A stretch of DNA of 64,000 nt from DASRFA01 sp035651755. Lineage in GTDB: Bacteria; Desulfobacterota; Binatia; UBA12015. The translations under genes were made by a program, and so were the position numbers. Shown in pieces: positions 7,169 to 16,414 of the stretch. Where the stretch lies: NCBI GenBank assembly GCA_035651755.1, contig DASRFA010000061.1:32326-96325 (forward strand), written 5' to 3'. Position 1 is the first letter of the stretch. Each line of letters begins with the position of its first letter. The notes below the pieces were generated by a model, which had not been told where the DNA came from, ran no database searches, and was given only the letters and a program-made list of their open reading frames with translations.

Positions 7169-9262
7169 GTGCCGACACCGCCGTTCAAATCGATCCGGAA
7201 GCTGCTGGTCGCGAACCGCGGCGAGATCGCCCGCCGCGTGATGCGGACGTGCCGCGAGATGGGCATCGCGACCGCCGCCGTCTTCTCCGATCCGGACCGC
7301 GACGCCCCCTTCGTCAGCGAGGCCGACGAGGCCGTGCGCCTGGGCGGCGCGTCGCCCGCCGAATCGTACCTCCGGGGCGACGCGATCGTCGCGGCCGCGC
7401 ACCGGGTCGCCGCCGACGCCGTGCACCCGGGCTACGGCTTCCTGTCCGAGGACGCGGGCTTCGCGCGCGCGTGCGCAGAGGCGGGGCTCGTCTTCGTCGG
7501 GCCGCCCGCCGACGTGATCGCCGGGATGGGATCGAAGCTCGAGTCGAAGCGCCTCGCGCGCGCGGCCGGCATCCCGATCCTCGAGACCGTGCCGGTCGCC
7601 GGCGCGAGCGCGCGCGACCTCGCGGCCGCCGCCGCGAAGCTCCGGATGCCGGTCCTCGTGAAGGCGTCGGCCGGCGGCGGCGGGAAGGGCATGCGGATCG
7701 TACGGGATCCCGCCGACCTCGAGCGCGACGTCGCGGCCGCGCAGCGCGAGGCGAAGTCCGCGTTCGGCGACGACACCGTCTTCCTCGAGCCGTATCTGGA
7801 GGGGGCACGCCACGTCGAGATCCAGATCTTCGGCGACGCGCACGGCACCGTCGTGCACCTCTTCGAGCGCGAGTGCTCCATCCAGCGCCGCCACCAGAAG
7901 ATCGTCGAGGAGACGCCGTCGCCGGCGGTCGGCGGCGAGCTGCGCGAGCGCATGGGCGCCGCCGCCGTCGCGCTCGGGAAGGCGATCGGGTACGTCGGCG
8001 CCGGCACGGTCGAGTTCCTGCTCGCGGCCGACGGGTCGTTCTCCTTCCTCGAGGTGAACACGCGCCTCCAGGTCGAGCATCCCGTGACCGAGTGCTTGAC
8101 GGGGCTCGACCTCGTGCGCCTCCAGATCGAGGTCGCGGAGGGCCGCCCGCTGCCGGCGGCCGCGCTCGCGCCGCCGCGCTCGGGGCACGCGATCGAGGCG
8201 CGCGTCTACGCCGAGGACCCGGAGCAGGGGTTCCTCCCGATGACCGGGACGCTCCACCGCTTCCGGTTCCCGGGCGGCCCCGGGCTCCGTATCGATTCCG
8301 GCTTCGAGGACGGGTCGGTCGTGAGCGTCCACTACGACCCGATGCTCGCCAAGGTCGTCGCGCACGCGCCCGAGCGCGCCGAGGCGGCGCGCCGGCTCGC
8401 GAGCGCGCTCGCCGCGATGCGCGTGCACGGCGTGCGCACGAACCGCGACCTCCTGGTCGGGATCCTCTCGCACGCGGAGTTCCTCGCCGGCGCGACCGAC
8501 ACGCACTTCCTCCTCCGGAATTCGCCGGAATCGATCGTCGCCGGCGTGCGCGAGCGCGCGCGCAGCGCGGGCTCGGCGACGGGCAGGGTGGGGCCGGCGG
8601 CCGACGCCGCCGCCGAGGCGATCCACGCCGCCGCCGCCGCGCTCGCGGCGCAGGCCGAGCGCCGCGCGAACGCGCCGACGCTGCGCTCGCTGCCCTCGGG
8701 ATGGCGGAACGTGCCGTCGTCGCTCCAGGAGTCGGCGTGGGAGCTCAAGCTCGCCGGCGGAGCGACCCGCCGGATCGACGTCGGCTACCGCTTCCGGCGC
8801 GACGGTCTCGACCTCCGGCTCGACGGCGCGGACGTCGCCGACGTGCGCCTCGGGCGCTGCACGCCCGAGAGCGTCGAGCTCGAGATGGCCGGCGTCCTCC
8901 GCCGCTTCGACGTGCACCGGGTCGGGGCGCTCGCGTTCGTCGACGGTCCGCTCGGCGCGACCGAGCTCGCCGAGGTCGATCGCTTCCCGTCGCACCACGC
9001 GGCGGTCGCCGCCGGGTCGCTGCTCGCGCCGATGCCCGGGAAGATCGTGCGGGTGAACGTGCGCGAGGGCGACCGCGTCGAGGACGGCGACGAGCTGGTC
9101 GTGCTCGAGGCGATGAAGATGGAGCACCGGGTCCTCGCTCCGCAGGCGGGGACGGTCGCCGAGGTCCGCGTCCGGCCCGGCGACGCGGTGGACGCGGGGG
9201 CGGTGCTGGTCGTGATCGCCGATCCGGCGGGCGAGGGGACGAGCCCGCCGGCGGACGCGTGA
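7169..9262 (+). CDS. Acyl-CoA carboxylase alpha subunit (biotin carboxylase + BCCP)
   Basis: A 697-residue subunit that carboxylates its own biotin using ATP and bicarbonate. It begins at GTG 7169 after GGGAGG. Biotin carboxylase N-terminal domain: KLLVANRGEIARRV and VHPGYGFLSED. ATP-grasp domain: the glycine-rich KASAGGGGKGMRIV and FLEVNTRLQVEHPVTE. The BC C-terminal domain follows. The biotinyl domain is at the C-terminus, with the attachment Lys at about K650 in EAMKMEH. Between them lies the BT-type linker of MCC/GCC alpha subunits. It forms the holoenzyme with the carboxyltransferase encoded just upstream. Confidence 0.93.
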   Translation: MPTPPFKSIRKLLVANRGEIARRVMRTCREMGIATAAVFSDPDRDAPFVSEADEAVRLGGASPAESYLRGDAIVAAAHRVAADAVHPGYGFLSEDAGFARACAEAGLVFVGPPADVIAGMGSKLESKRLARAAGIPILETVPVAGASARDLAAAAAKLRMPVLVKASAGGGGKGMRIVRDPADLERDVAAAQREAKSAFGDDTVFLEPYLEGARHVEIQIFGDAHGTVVHLFERECSIQRRHQKIVEETPSPAVGGELRERMGAAAVALGKAIGYVGAGTVEFLLAADGSFSFLEVNTRLQVEHPVTECLTGLDLVRLQIEVAEGRPLPAAALAPPRSGHAIEARVYAEDPEQGFLPMTGTLHRFRFPGGPGLRIDSGFEDGSVVSVHYDPMLAKVVAHAPERAEAARRLASALAAMRVHGVRTNRDLLVGILSHAEFLAGATDTHFLLRNSPESIVAGVRERARSAGSATGRVGPAADAAAEAIHAAAAALAAQAERRANAPTLRSLPSGWRNVPSSLQESAWELKLAGGATRRIDVGYRFRRDGLDLRLDGADVADVRLGRCTPESVELEMAGVLRRFDVHRVGALAFVDGPLGATELAEVDRFPSHHAAVAAGSLLAPMPGKIVRVNVREGDRVEDGDELVVLEAMKMEHRVLAPQAGTVAEVRVRPGDAVDAGAVLVVIADPAGEGTSPPADA

Positions 9263-9287
9263 GCCGGCAGGCCAGGAAGGAAGCGCG

Positions 9288-10055
9288 ATGAGCGACGACG
9301 CGGTTCTCTACGAGCAGGACGGGGCGATCGCCTGGCTGACGATCAACCGCCCGGAGGCGCGGAACGCGCTCAACCGCGCCGTGCGCGAAGGCCTCTGGGC
9401 TGGCTTCCGGCGCTTCGCCTCCGACGCCGACACCGCGGTCCTGATCTTGACGGCCGCCGGAAACGAGGCGTTCTGCGCCGGCGCCGACCTGAAGGAGATG
9501 GCCGAGCTGAAGCTCGAGGTGCCGCCCCCGGACTACGCTCCTTACCTCGGGCGGAACATCGAGATCGCGAAGCCCGTGATCGCCGCCGTGAACGGAGCCG
9601 CCTTCGCCGGCGGCTTCCTCCTCGCCCAGATGTGCGACCTCTGCGTCGCCGCGACGACCGCCCGCTTCGCGATCACCGAGGCGCGCTGGGGCCGGGGCGC
9701 CCCGTGGGCGGCGCCGCTTCCATGGCTCATCCCGCCGCGCGTCGCCCTGGAGCTTCTCATGACCGCCGACCCGATCGACGCCGAGCGCGCCTACCAGGTC
9801 GGCCTCGTGAACCGGGTCGTCCCACCCGACGAGCTCCGCCCCCGCACCCGCGAGCTGGCGCTCCGCATCGCCGAGAACGCCCCCTTGTCCGTGCGCGCCG
9901 GCAAGGCCCTCGTCTACGCCTCCGCCAGCCTCGGCTGGGAAGCCGGCCTCGCCGAAGGCGACCGCCTCTTCGAGCCCGTCTACAAGAGCAAAGACGCCCA
10001 GGAAGGCCCCCGCGCCTTCCGCGAGAAGCGAAAACCGCGCTGGCAGGGAAAGTGA
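9288..10055 (+). CDS. Enoyl-CoA hydratase/isomerase family protein
   Basis: The 255-residue crotonase-fold protein has the oxyanion-hole loops FCAGADLKEMAE (about residues 63-74) and NGAAFAGGFLLAQMCDL (about 102-118). The usual second catalytic Glu region reads ITEARWGRGAPWAAPLP, so the catalytic Glu pair is not obvious. It lies 25 bases after the biotin subunit, after GGAAGGAAGCGCG, and one base before the AtuA gene. In the known Atu and Liu pathways the corresponding step hydrates isohexenylglutaconyl-CoA or methylglutaconyl-CoA, the product of the carboxylase; the same role is inferred here. Confidence 0.87.
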   Translation: MSDDAVLYEQDGAIAWLTINRPEARNALNRAVREGLWAGFRRFASDADTAVLILTAAGNEAFCAGADLKEMAELKLEVPPPDYAPYLGRNIEIAKPVIAAVNGAAFAGGFLLAQMCDLCVAATTARFAITEARWGRGAPWAAPLPWLIPPRVALELLMTADPIDAERAYQVGLVNRVVPPDELRPRTRELALRIAENAPLSVRAGKALVYASASLGWEAGLAEGDRLFEPVYKSKDAQEGPRAFREKRKPRWQGK

Positions 10056-10056
10056 C

Positions 10057-11856
10057 ATGAGCAAGCCGCCCGTCCGAATCGCGAACTGCTCCGCCTTCCT
10101 CGGCGACCGTCTCGCCGCCGCGCGGGAGATGCTCGACGGCGGCCCGATCGACTTCCTGACCGGCGACTACCTCGCCGAGCTCACGATGCTGATCCTCTGG
10201 AAGGCGCGCGCGAAGGACGCGTCGCTCGGCTACGCGACGACGTTCCTACGGCAGATGGAGGACTGCCTCGGGCTGGCACTCGAGCGCGGCGTCAAGATCG
10301 TCGCGAATGCGGGCGGGCTCAATCCGGCCGGGCTCGCGGCCGAGCTCCGGAAGCTCGCCGGGCGCCTGGGCGTCCGTGCGCGGATCGCCCACCTCGAGGG
10401 CGACGACCTCCTGCCCCGCCTCGGCGAGCTCCAGTCGGCGGGCGAGCGCCTGGAGCACCTCGACACGAGGCGGCCGCTCGCGGAGTCGGGCGTGACCCCG
10501 GTCTCCGCGAACGCCTACCTGGGCGCGTGGGGGATCGTCGCCGCGCTCGACGCGGGGGCCGACGTCGTCGTGTGCCCGCGCGTGACCGACGCGTCGCTCG
10601 TCGTCGGGCCGGCGGCCTGGCACTTCGGATGGAAGCGCGACGACTGGGACCGGATCGCGGGCGCGGTCGTCGCGGGGCACGTGATCGAGTGCGGGCCGCA
10701 GGCGACGGGCGGGAACTACAGCTTCTTCGAAGAGGTTCCCGGACTCGAGCACCCCGGGTACCCGATCGCCGAGGTGCACGAGGACGGTTCGGCCGTCATC
10801 ACCAAGCATCCCGCCACGGGCGGCCTCGTGTCGGTCGGCACCGTGACCGCGCAGCTCCTCTACGAGATCGACTCGCCGCGCTACGCGAACCCGGACGCGA
10901 TCGCGCGCTTCGACACGATCGCGCTCGCCGAGGAAGGGCCCGACCGCGTGCGGGTGAGCGGCGTCCGCGGCGAGCCGGCGCCCGAGCGCGCGAAGGTCTG
11001 CCTGAACTACGTCGGCGGCTATCGCAACGGGATGACGTTCGTCCTGACCGGGCTCGACCTCGAGGCGAAGGCCGAGCTCGTCCGCCGGACGCTCTTCGGC
11101 GCGCTCGGCGGCGAGGAGCGCTTCGACGCGGTCGACGTCCGGCTGATCCGCTCCGACAAGCCGGATGCGGAGCGGAACGAGGAGGCGACGGCCATGCTGC
11201 GCGTGGTCGTCAAGGACCGCGACCCGCGCAAGGTCGGACGCGCGTTCGCGAACGCCGCGGTCGAGATGGGGGTCGCGAACTATCCCGGGTTCTTCTGCAC
11301 GACGCCGCCGACCGCGGAGAGCCCGTTCGGCGTCTACTGGCCGTGCCTCGTTCCGGCGGAGGCGCTGCACGAGGAGGCCGTCCTCGACGACGGCCGCCGC
11401 CTCCCGGTCGCGCAGACCGCGACCTTGCCCGAGGCTCGCTCCTCGTTCCGCGAGGTCGTCCCGCCGCCGGTCGCGCTGCCGCCGGCGCCGGGCGGGGCGA
11501 CGCGAAGCGCTCCGCTCGGCCGCCTCTTCGGGGCGCGATCCGGCGACAAGGGCGGGAACGCGAACGTCGGCGTTTGGGCGCGCCGGCCGGAAGCGTACGC
11601 GTGGCTGCGCGACTTCCTGACGATCGATCGGTTCCGCGCCCTCGTCCCGGAGGCGAGGGCGCTCGAGGTCCGGCGCTACGAGCTGCCGAACATCCTCGCG
11701 CTCAACTTCGTCGTCGTCGGCCTCCTCGGGGAGGGGGTCGCCGCCTCGGTGCGGCCCGACCCGCAGGCGAAGGGGCTCGGCGAGTTCCTGCGCTCGCGTG
11801 TCGTCGACCTGCCCGCCTCGCTGCTCGAGTCCGCGTCGAGCGGCGCGCGCGGATGA
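10057..11856 (+). CDS. AtuA-family protein (DUF1446 plus C-terminal AtuA-like domain)
   Basis: The 599-residue protein matches the AtuA family named from acyclic terpene utilisation in Pseudomonas. The N-terminal DUF1446 region includes IANCSAFLGDR, FLTGDYLAELTM, IVANAGGLNP and VVCPRVTDASLVVGP. The C-terminal ferredoxin-fold-like region (about residues 480-595) has the conserved ARSGDKGGNANVGVWAR. The biochemical role is unknown even in Pseudomonas, but the gene recurs with MCC/GCC-type carboxylases. It follows the hydratase by a single base (TGAcATG), indicating translational coupling, and is the last gene of the operon. Confidence 0.9.
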   Translation: MSKPPVRIANCSAFLGDRLAAAREMLDGGPIDFLTGDYLAELTMLILWKARAKDASLGYATTFLRQMEDCLGLALERGVKIVANAGGLNPAGLAAELRKLAGRLGVRARIAHLEGDDLLPRLGELQSAGERLEHLDTRRPLAESGVTPVSANAYLGAWGIVAALDAGADVVVCPRVTDASLVVGPAAWHFGWKRDDWDRIAGAVVAGHVIECGPQATGGNYSFFEEVPGLEHPGYPIAEVHEDGSAVITKHPATGGLVSVGTVTAQLLYEIDSPRYANPDAIARFDTIALAEEGPDRVRVSGVRGEPAPERAKVCLNYVGGYRNGMTFVLTGLDLEAKAELVRRTLFGALGGEERFDAVDVRLIRSDKPDAERNEEATAMLRVVVKDRDPRKVGRAFANAAVEMGVANYPGFFCTTPPTAESPFGVYWPCLVPAEALHEEAVLDDGRRLPVAQTATLPEARSSFREVVPPPVALPPAPGGATRSAPLGRLFGARSGDKGGNANVGVWARRPEAYAWLRDFLTIDRFRALVPEARALEVRRYELPNILALNFVVVGLLGEGVAASVRPDPQAKGLGEFLRSRVVDLPASLLESASSGARG

Positions 11857-11987
11857 CCCGGCGCGCGATCGCATCGTTGAACTGAGGTCGCCGGGTCTCT
11901 ATCGTCCGTCCTTCGACTGCTCGTCGCCCGGCGCCCGCCGCGCGACGCCAATGGCCGCGCGTCGCGGCCGCGACCCGGGAGAACTCC

Positions 11988-13025
11988 ATGGCGATCCGCA
12001 TCGGCATCAATGGTTTCGGCCGCATCGGCCGCTTGTTCTACCGCGCGGCGGTGGAGCGCGGCATCGAGATCGTCGCGGTCAACGACCTCGTCCCGGCCGA
12101 CAACCTCGCTTATCTCCTGAAGCACGACACGATGCATCGCCGCTTCCAGCTCGGCGGCAAGCCCGCGGAGGTCTCCGCGAGCGAGGCGAGCTTCACCGTC
12201 AACGGCAAGACGACCAAGACGCTCTCCGAGCGGGATCCCGGGAAGCTCCCGTGGAAGGACCTGTCGGTCGACTACGTGCTCGAGTCGACGGGTCTCTTCA
12301 CCGAGGGGGAGAAGGCTCGCCTCCACGTCTCCGCCGGCGCCAAGCGCGTCATCATCTCGGCGCCGACCAAGAGCGGGCCGGACGAGGTCCCGACCTTCTG
12401 CCTGGGCGTGAACCACGACAAGTACGACCCGGCGCGCCACGTCGTGATCTCGAACGCGAGCTGCACGACGAACTGCCTGGCGCCGGTCGCGAAGGTCGTG
12501 CACGACCAGTTCGGGCTCGAGGAAGGCCTGATGACGACGGTCCACGCGGTCACCGCGACGCAGCCGACGCAGGACGGGCCGAGCAAGAAGGACTGGCGCG
12601 GCGGCCGGAACGCGTACCAGAACATCATTCCGGCCAGCACCGGCGCGGCGAAGGCGGTCACGCTCTGCATCCCCGAGCTGAAGGGCAAGCTGACGGGCAT
12701 GTCGCTCCGCGTCCCGACCGCGGACGTCTCCGTCGTCGACCTCACGTTCCGGACGAGCCGCGAGACGAGCCTGGACAAGATCAACGCGGCGATGAAGGCG
12801 GCGGCGGAAGGGCCGCTCCGCGGCATCCTCGCCTACACCGACGAGGAGGTCGTCTCGAGCGACTTCATCGGCGATCGGCACTCGAGCATCTTCGACGCGG
12901 GCGCGGGGATCGAGCTCAACAGCCGCTTCTTCAAGGTCGTGAGCTGGTACGACAACGAGTCCGGCTACGCGACCCGCTGCGTCGACATGGTGGAGCTGCT
13001 CGCGCGGAAGGACGGCAAGGCCTGA
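11988..13025 (+). CDS. gap: Type I glyceraldehyde-3-phosphate dehydrogenase
   Basis: The 345-residue enzyme interconverts glyceraldehyde-3-phosphate and 1,3-bisphosphoglycerate in glycolysis and gluconeogenesis. It has the NAD-binding GINGFGRIGR at the N-terminus, the catalytic Cys159 in SNASCTTNCLAP and the activating His at about 186 in TTVHAVTATQ. The C-terminal SWYDNESGYATR is present. Asp33 in VNDL favours NAD. The start has GGGAGAACTCC upstream. It stands alone, 131 bases after the AtuA operon and convergent with the acyltransferase gene, so it probably has its own promoter. Confidence 0.96.
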   Translation: MAIRIGINGFGRIGRLFYRAAVERGIEIVAVNDLVPADNLAYLLKHDTMHRRFQLGGKPAEVSASEASFTVNGKTTKTLSERDPGKLPWKDLSVDYVLESTGLFTEGEKARLHVSAGAKRVIISAPTKSGPDEVPTFCLGVNHDKYDPARHVVISNASCTTNCLAPVAKVVHDQFGLEEGLMTTVHAVTATQPTQDGPSKKDWRGGRNAYQNIIPASTGAAKAVTLCIPELKGKLTGMSLRVPTADVSVVDLTFRTSRETSLDKINAAMKAAAEGPLRGILAYTDEEVVSSDFIGDRHSSIFDAGAGIELNSRFFKVVSWYDNESGYATRCVDMVELLARKDGKA

Positions 13026-13059
13026 CGGCCGGCGCGGCGTGAGCCGCGTCCCCGCGCCG

Positions 13060-14610
13060 CTACGACTCGCGGCGCGGAAGCGCGGGCAGAGGACCCGTCG
13101 GGTCCACCGTCCAGTGGAGTGACGGCTCGTTCGCCGGCACGACGAGCGTACGCGCGCGGGCGCGGCCCTCGATCTCGGCGTGGCGCGCGAGGCCGGCTGC
13201 GATCGCGAGCGCGTCGGAGCGCGCCCACAGCGCGCTCCGGGTCTCGTAGAGCGCGTCGTCGATGCCGCGCAGGAGCGACTCGGGCTCCGGCACGAGGGCC
13301 GGGTCAGTCGATGCGCAGATCGAGATGTGCCCGGCGTAGCTCGCGACCGCGAAGCCGAGCCCGACCCGCTGGAAGAGCGGGACGATCGGGTGCAGCGCGG
13401 TGATCCGGCGCCCGAGGAGCCGGAGCGGCTTCTGCGGGCCGATCATGTTCGTGCACACCGTGTCGAAGAGGCGGCGGTCGGGCGCGAGCCGGAGGAGCGC
13501 CGCCTCGGCCGCCCACGGCAGCCGTCCGAAGAGCGCGAGCATGGCTCCGGTCGCCCGCGCCTGACCCCGGCGCTTCAGATCGCGCATCTCGTCGCGCGCC
13601 CGCCGCAGGCGCTCGATCGGGTCGGGCACGTCGACCGGCAAGCGCGGGAAGACCGCGGTGAAGGCGTTCCCGGGCGCCCCGTCGCCGCCGCGCACGCTCA
13701 CCGGGACCGCGGCGCGGAGGGCGATCCCGTCCGGGTCGAGCGCGCGCTCCTCGAGGTGGCGCCGGAGGCAACCCGCGAGCACCGCGAGGACGGCGTCGTT
13801 GATCGTGCAGTCGGCGGCCGCGCGCAGCGAGACGAACTCGTCGAACGGGAACGATCGCCACACCATGCGGCGGCGATGTCCGAGGGGGCCGCTGAACGGC
13901 ATCTCGAGGTCGCGCTCCTCGAGGAGCGACTCGACCACCGCCGCCGCCTCCCCGAGCTCGCGGACGCGCGCGAGCAGGCTCGCGGGCGCGAGCGCCGCCG
14001 CGAGCGCGGACAGGACGCTTTCGCCGCCCGGCTCGGCGACCGCGTCGTCGGGAGGGAGCGGCGGGTGCGCGTCGTCGCCGTACGCGTCGCGCTCCGGGCG
14101 GCGAAGGGCGTGCGACGCGTCCGCGATCCGCTCGAGGACCTGCAGCGCTCCGAGGCCGTCGCTCATGCAGTGGTGGAGCTTGCAGAGGAGGGCGGAGCGC
14201 CCGCCCGTCAAGTTGTCGATCAGGTGGATCTCCCAGAGGGGTCGATCCGGAGCGAGCGGCGCCGAGAAGAGAGTCTCGACGACGTGCTGCAGCTCGAGCT
14301 CGCCGCCGGGCGCGGGTAGCGCGACGTGGCGCACGTGCTCGCGAAGCTCGAACGCGAGGTCGTCCTCCCAGACGGGCGCGGCGAGGTCGAGCGGCGTGCG
14401 CACCGGGCGCTGGCGGAAGCGCCGCAGCGGGAGGAGGCGCGCGCTCAGGATCTCGAGGAGATCGTCGAGGCCGATCGCGCCTTCCAGCTCGACGATGCAG
14501 CCGAGGTGGAGCGGCTGGTTGGGACGCTCCAGGAAGAGGCACGCCGCATCCAGCGGCGAGAGCTGCCGTTCGCCGTCCACGGGAGAGACGGCCAGGTCGG
14601 CTTCGGTCAT
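13060..14610 (-). CDS. Wax ester synthase / diacylglycerol acyltransferase (WS/DGAT)
   Basis: The 516-residue enzyme transfers acyl groups from acyl-CoA to fatty alcohols or diacylglycerol, making neutral storage lipid. The active-site HHxxxDG is HHCMSDG at about residues 146-152, after the family motif LSPLDAACLFLERPNQPLHLG. The C-terminal DUF1298 part contains the NMIGPQKPLRLLGRRI segment corresponding to the ND motif. The ATG at 14610 has GGAGGAGAGGAAC just upstream and is preferred over an ATG eight codons earlier. It is convergent with gap. In this acyl-CoA-rich window it suggests storage of excess acyl groups. Confidence 0.9.
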   Translation of the reverse strand: MTEADLAVSPVDGERQLSPLDAACLFLERPNQPLHLGCIVELEGAIGLDDLLEILSARLLPLRRFRQRPVRTPLDLAAPVWEDDLAFELREHVRHVALPAPGGELELQHVVETLFSAPLAPDRPLWEIHLIDNLTGGRSALLCKLHHCMSDGLGALQVLERIADASHALRRPERDAYGDDAHPPLPPDDAVAEPGGESVLSALAAALAPASLLARVRELGEAAAVVESLLEERDLEMPFSGPLGHRRRMVWRSFPFDEFVSLRAAADCTINDAVLAVLAGCLRRHLEERALDPDGIALRAAVPVSVRGGDGAPGNAFTAVFPRLPVDVPDPIERLRRARDEMRDLKRRGQARATGAMLALFGRLPWAAEAALLRLAPDRRLFDTVCTNMIGPQKPLRLLGRRITALHPIVPLFQRVGLGFAVASYAGHISICASTDPALVPEPESLLRGIDDALYETRSALWARSDALAIAAGLARHAEIEGRARARTLVVPANEPSLHWTVDPTGPLPALPRRES

Positions 14611-14735
14611 CGTTCCTCTCCTCCCCACCTCCAAGAACCGAGCCCCGTTCCACGGACACCGTCCCGCTCGCCTCCTGCGAGCGCGACGGAGGCGCGTAAA
14701 CTACTCCCAACCGCGGTGATTTGCGAGAGGGCGGA

Positions 14736-16331
14736 TCAGTTTTTCTCTTTGTCGCGGACGGCGGCCTCGTCCGATGGCTCGGGGGGCGCCTCCGCGCCGC
14801 CGACGGGCGGCTCGTCGTCCGGCTCGTCGTCCGGGGTCGCGAGCCGGTCGTACTGCTCCGCCATCTCGGCGAGCCGCGCGGCGTGGTGCGGCGCGAGCTC
14901 GTCCCGCCGCAAGCGCCAGCTCCAGTTGCCCTCAGGCCGCCCGGGGACGTTCATGCGCGCCTCGCTCCCGAGCGCGAGGACGTCCTGCACCGGCGCGATC
15001 GCCGTGTCGGCGACCGACGACATCGCCGCCCGGATCAGGTCCCAGGCGATGTCGTCGCCGCTCCGCGCCAGGTACCGCTGCGCGAACGAGCGCTCGGCCG
15101 CGGGAGCGCTCCGGAACCAGCCGACGGTCGTGTCGTTGTCGTGCGTTCCGGTGTAGACGGCGCAGTTCGCGCCGTAGCGGTGGGGGAGGAACGGGTTCTT
15201 CGCGCCGCCGGCGAAGGCGAACTGGAGAACCTTCATCCCGGTCAGGTCGAACTCGTCCCGGAGCGCCTCCACCGCGGGCGTCACGGCGCCCAGGTCCTCG
15301 GCGATGATCGGCAGGTCTTCGCCGAGGGCGCGCCGCAGCGCCCGGAAGAAGGCCGCCCCGGGGCCGGGGCACCAGCGCCCCCCGGCGGCGGTCTCCTCGT
15401 CCGCCGGCACCTCCCAGTAGCGCGCGAAGCCGATGAAGTGGTCGATCCGGACCACGTCGAACAGGTCCAGGGCGGCGCGCATGCGCGCGATCCACCAGGA
15501 GAAGCCGTCGCGCTCGGCGACGCTCCAGCGGTAGAGCGGATTGCCCCAGCGCTGGCCGGTTTCGCTGAAGTAGTCGGGCGGCACGCCGGCGACGACCGTC
15601 GGCCGGCCGTCGCGGTCGAGGAAGAAGAGGTCGGGGTGCGCCCAGACGTCGGCGCTGTCGTAGGCGACGAAGATCGGGAGGTCGCCGACGATCCGTATGC
15701 CCGCCGCGTTCGCCTCCGCCCGGAGCCGCCGCCACTGCCGGAAGAAGAGGAACTGGAGGAAGCTCTGGCGCGCGATCGCGGCCGCGTGGTCGCGCCGGGC
15801 GCGCGCGACGGCGGACGGCGCGCGCCGACGGAGGTCGCGGTCCCACTCCGGCCACGGCGCGCCCGCGTGCGCATCCTTGAGCGCCATGAAGAGCGCGTAG
15901 TCGTCGAGCCAGTGCGCTTCCGCGGCGCGGAACGCCTCGTACTCCGCCGCGAGGGAGGCCGGCGCGCTCCCCGCGAAGCGCGCCGCGGCGGCCGCGAGGA
16001 GGTCGGCTTTGAACGCGATGACCCGCCCGAATTCCACGCGATCGTCCGGCAGCTCCGGCGCTGCACGCAGGTCGTCGTGGGAGAGCGCTCCGTCCTCGGC
16101 CGCGTCGTCGGGCGAGATCAGGAGGGGATTCCCCGCGAAGGCGGAGAAACACTGGTACGGCGAGTCGCCGTAGCCGGTCGGCCCCAGCGGGAGGACCTGC
16201 CAGAGCGTCTGGCGCGCCTCGCCGAGGAAGCGGACGAAACCACGCGCGTCGGCGCCGAGGTCGCCGATGCCGTACCGGCCGGGCAGGCAGGTCGGGTGGA
16301 GCAGGAGGCCGCTCGCCCGCGGAAAACGCAC
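14736..16331 (-). CDS. malQ: 4-alpha-glucanotransferase (GH77 amylomaltase)
   Basis: The 531-residue GH77 enzyme transfers alpha-1,4-glucan segments in maltodextrin and glycogen metabolism. It has the N-terminal GLLLHPTCLPGRYGIGDLG, the substrate segment WQVLPLGPTGYGDSPYQ, the nucleophile Asp in DVVRIDHFIGFARYW, the acid/base Glu in IIAEDLG and the third acidic residue in TGTHDNDTTVGW. Length is normal for bacterial amylomaltases. A hydrophilic acidic tail (DDEPDDEPPVGGAEAPPEP) is extra. No glycogen phosphorylase or branching gene is in view. Confidence 0.94.
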   Translation of the reverse strand: MRFPRASGLLLHPTCLPGRYGIGDLGADARGFVRFLGEARQTLWQVLPLGPTGYGDSPYQCFSAFAGNPLLISPDDAAEDGALSHDDLRAAPELPDDRVEFGRVIAFKADLLAAAAARFAGSAPASLAAEYEAFRAAEAHWLDDYALFMALKDAHAGAPWPEWDRDLRRRAPSAVARARRDHAAAIARQSFLQFLFFRQWRRLRAEANAAGIRIVGDLPIFVAYDSADVWAHPDLFFLDRDGRPTVVAGVPPDYFSETGQRWGNPLYRWSVAERDGFSWWIARMRAALDLFDVVRIDHFIGFARYWEVPADEETAAGGRWCPGPGAAFFRALRRALGEDLPIIAEDLGAVTPAVEALRDEFDLTGMKVLQFAFAGGAKNPFLPHRYGANCAVYTGTHDNDTTVGWFRSAPAAERSFAQRYLARSGDDIAWDLIRAAMSSVADTAIAPVQDVLALGSEARMNVPGRPEGNWSWRLRRDELAPHHAARLAEMAEQYDRLATPDDEPDDEPPVGGAEAPPEPSDEAAVRDKEKN

Positions 16332-16414
16332 CTATCGCTCCTCCCTCGACACGCGGCCCAGGCGCAGCATAGCAGCCGTCGCGCGATCAACCGCGCTCGG
16401 GGCCGCCGCTCGCC

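Noticed and set aside
5535..11856. Leucine (liu) degradation operon
   Set aside because: No isovaleryl-CoA dehydrogenase or HMG-CoA lyase is adjacent, and AtuA plus the GST-like gene fit an Atu-related cluster better.
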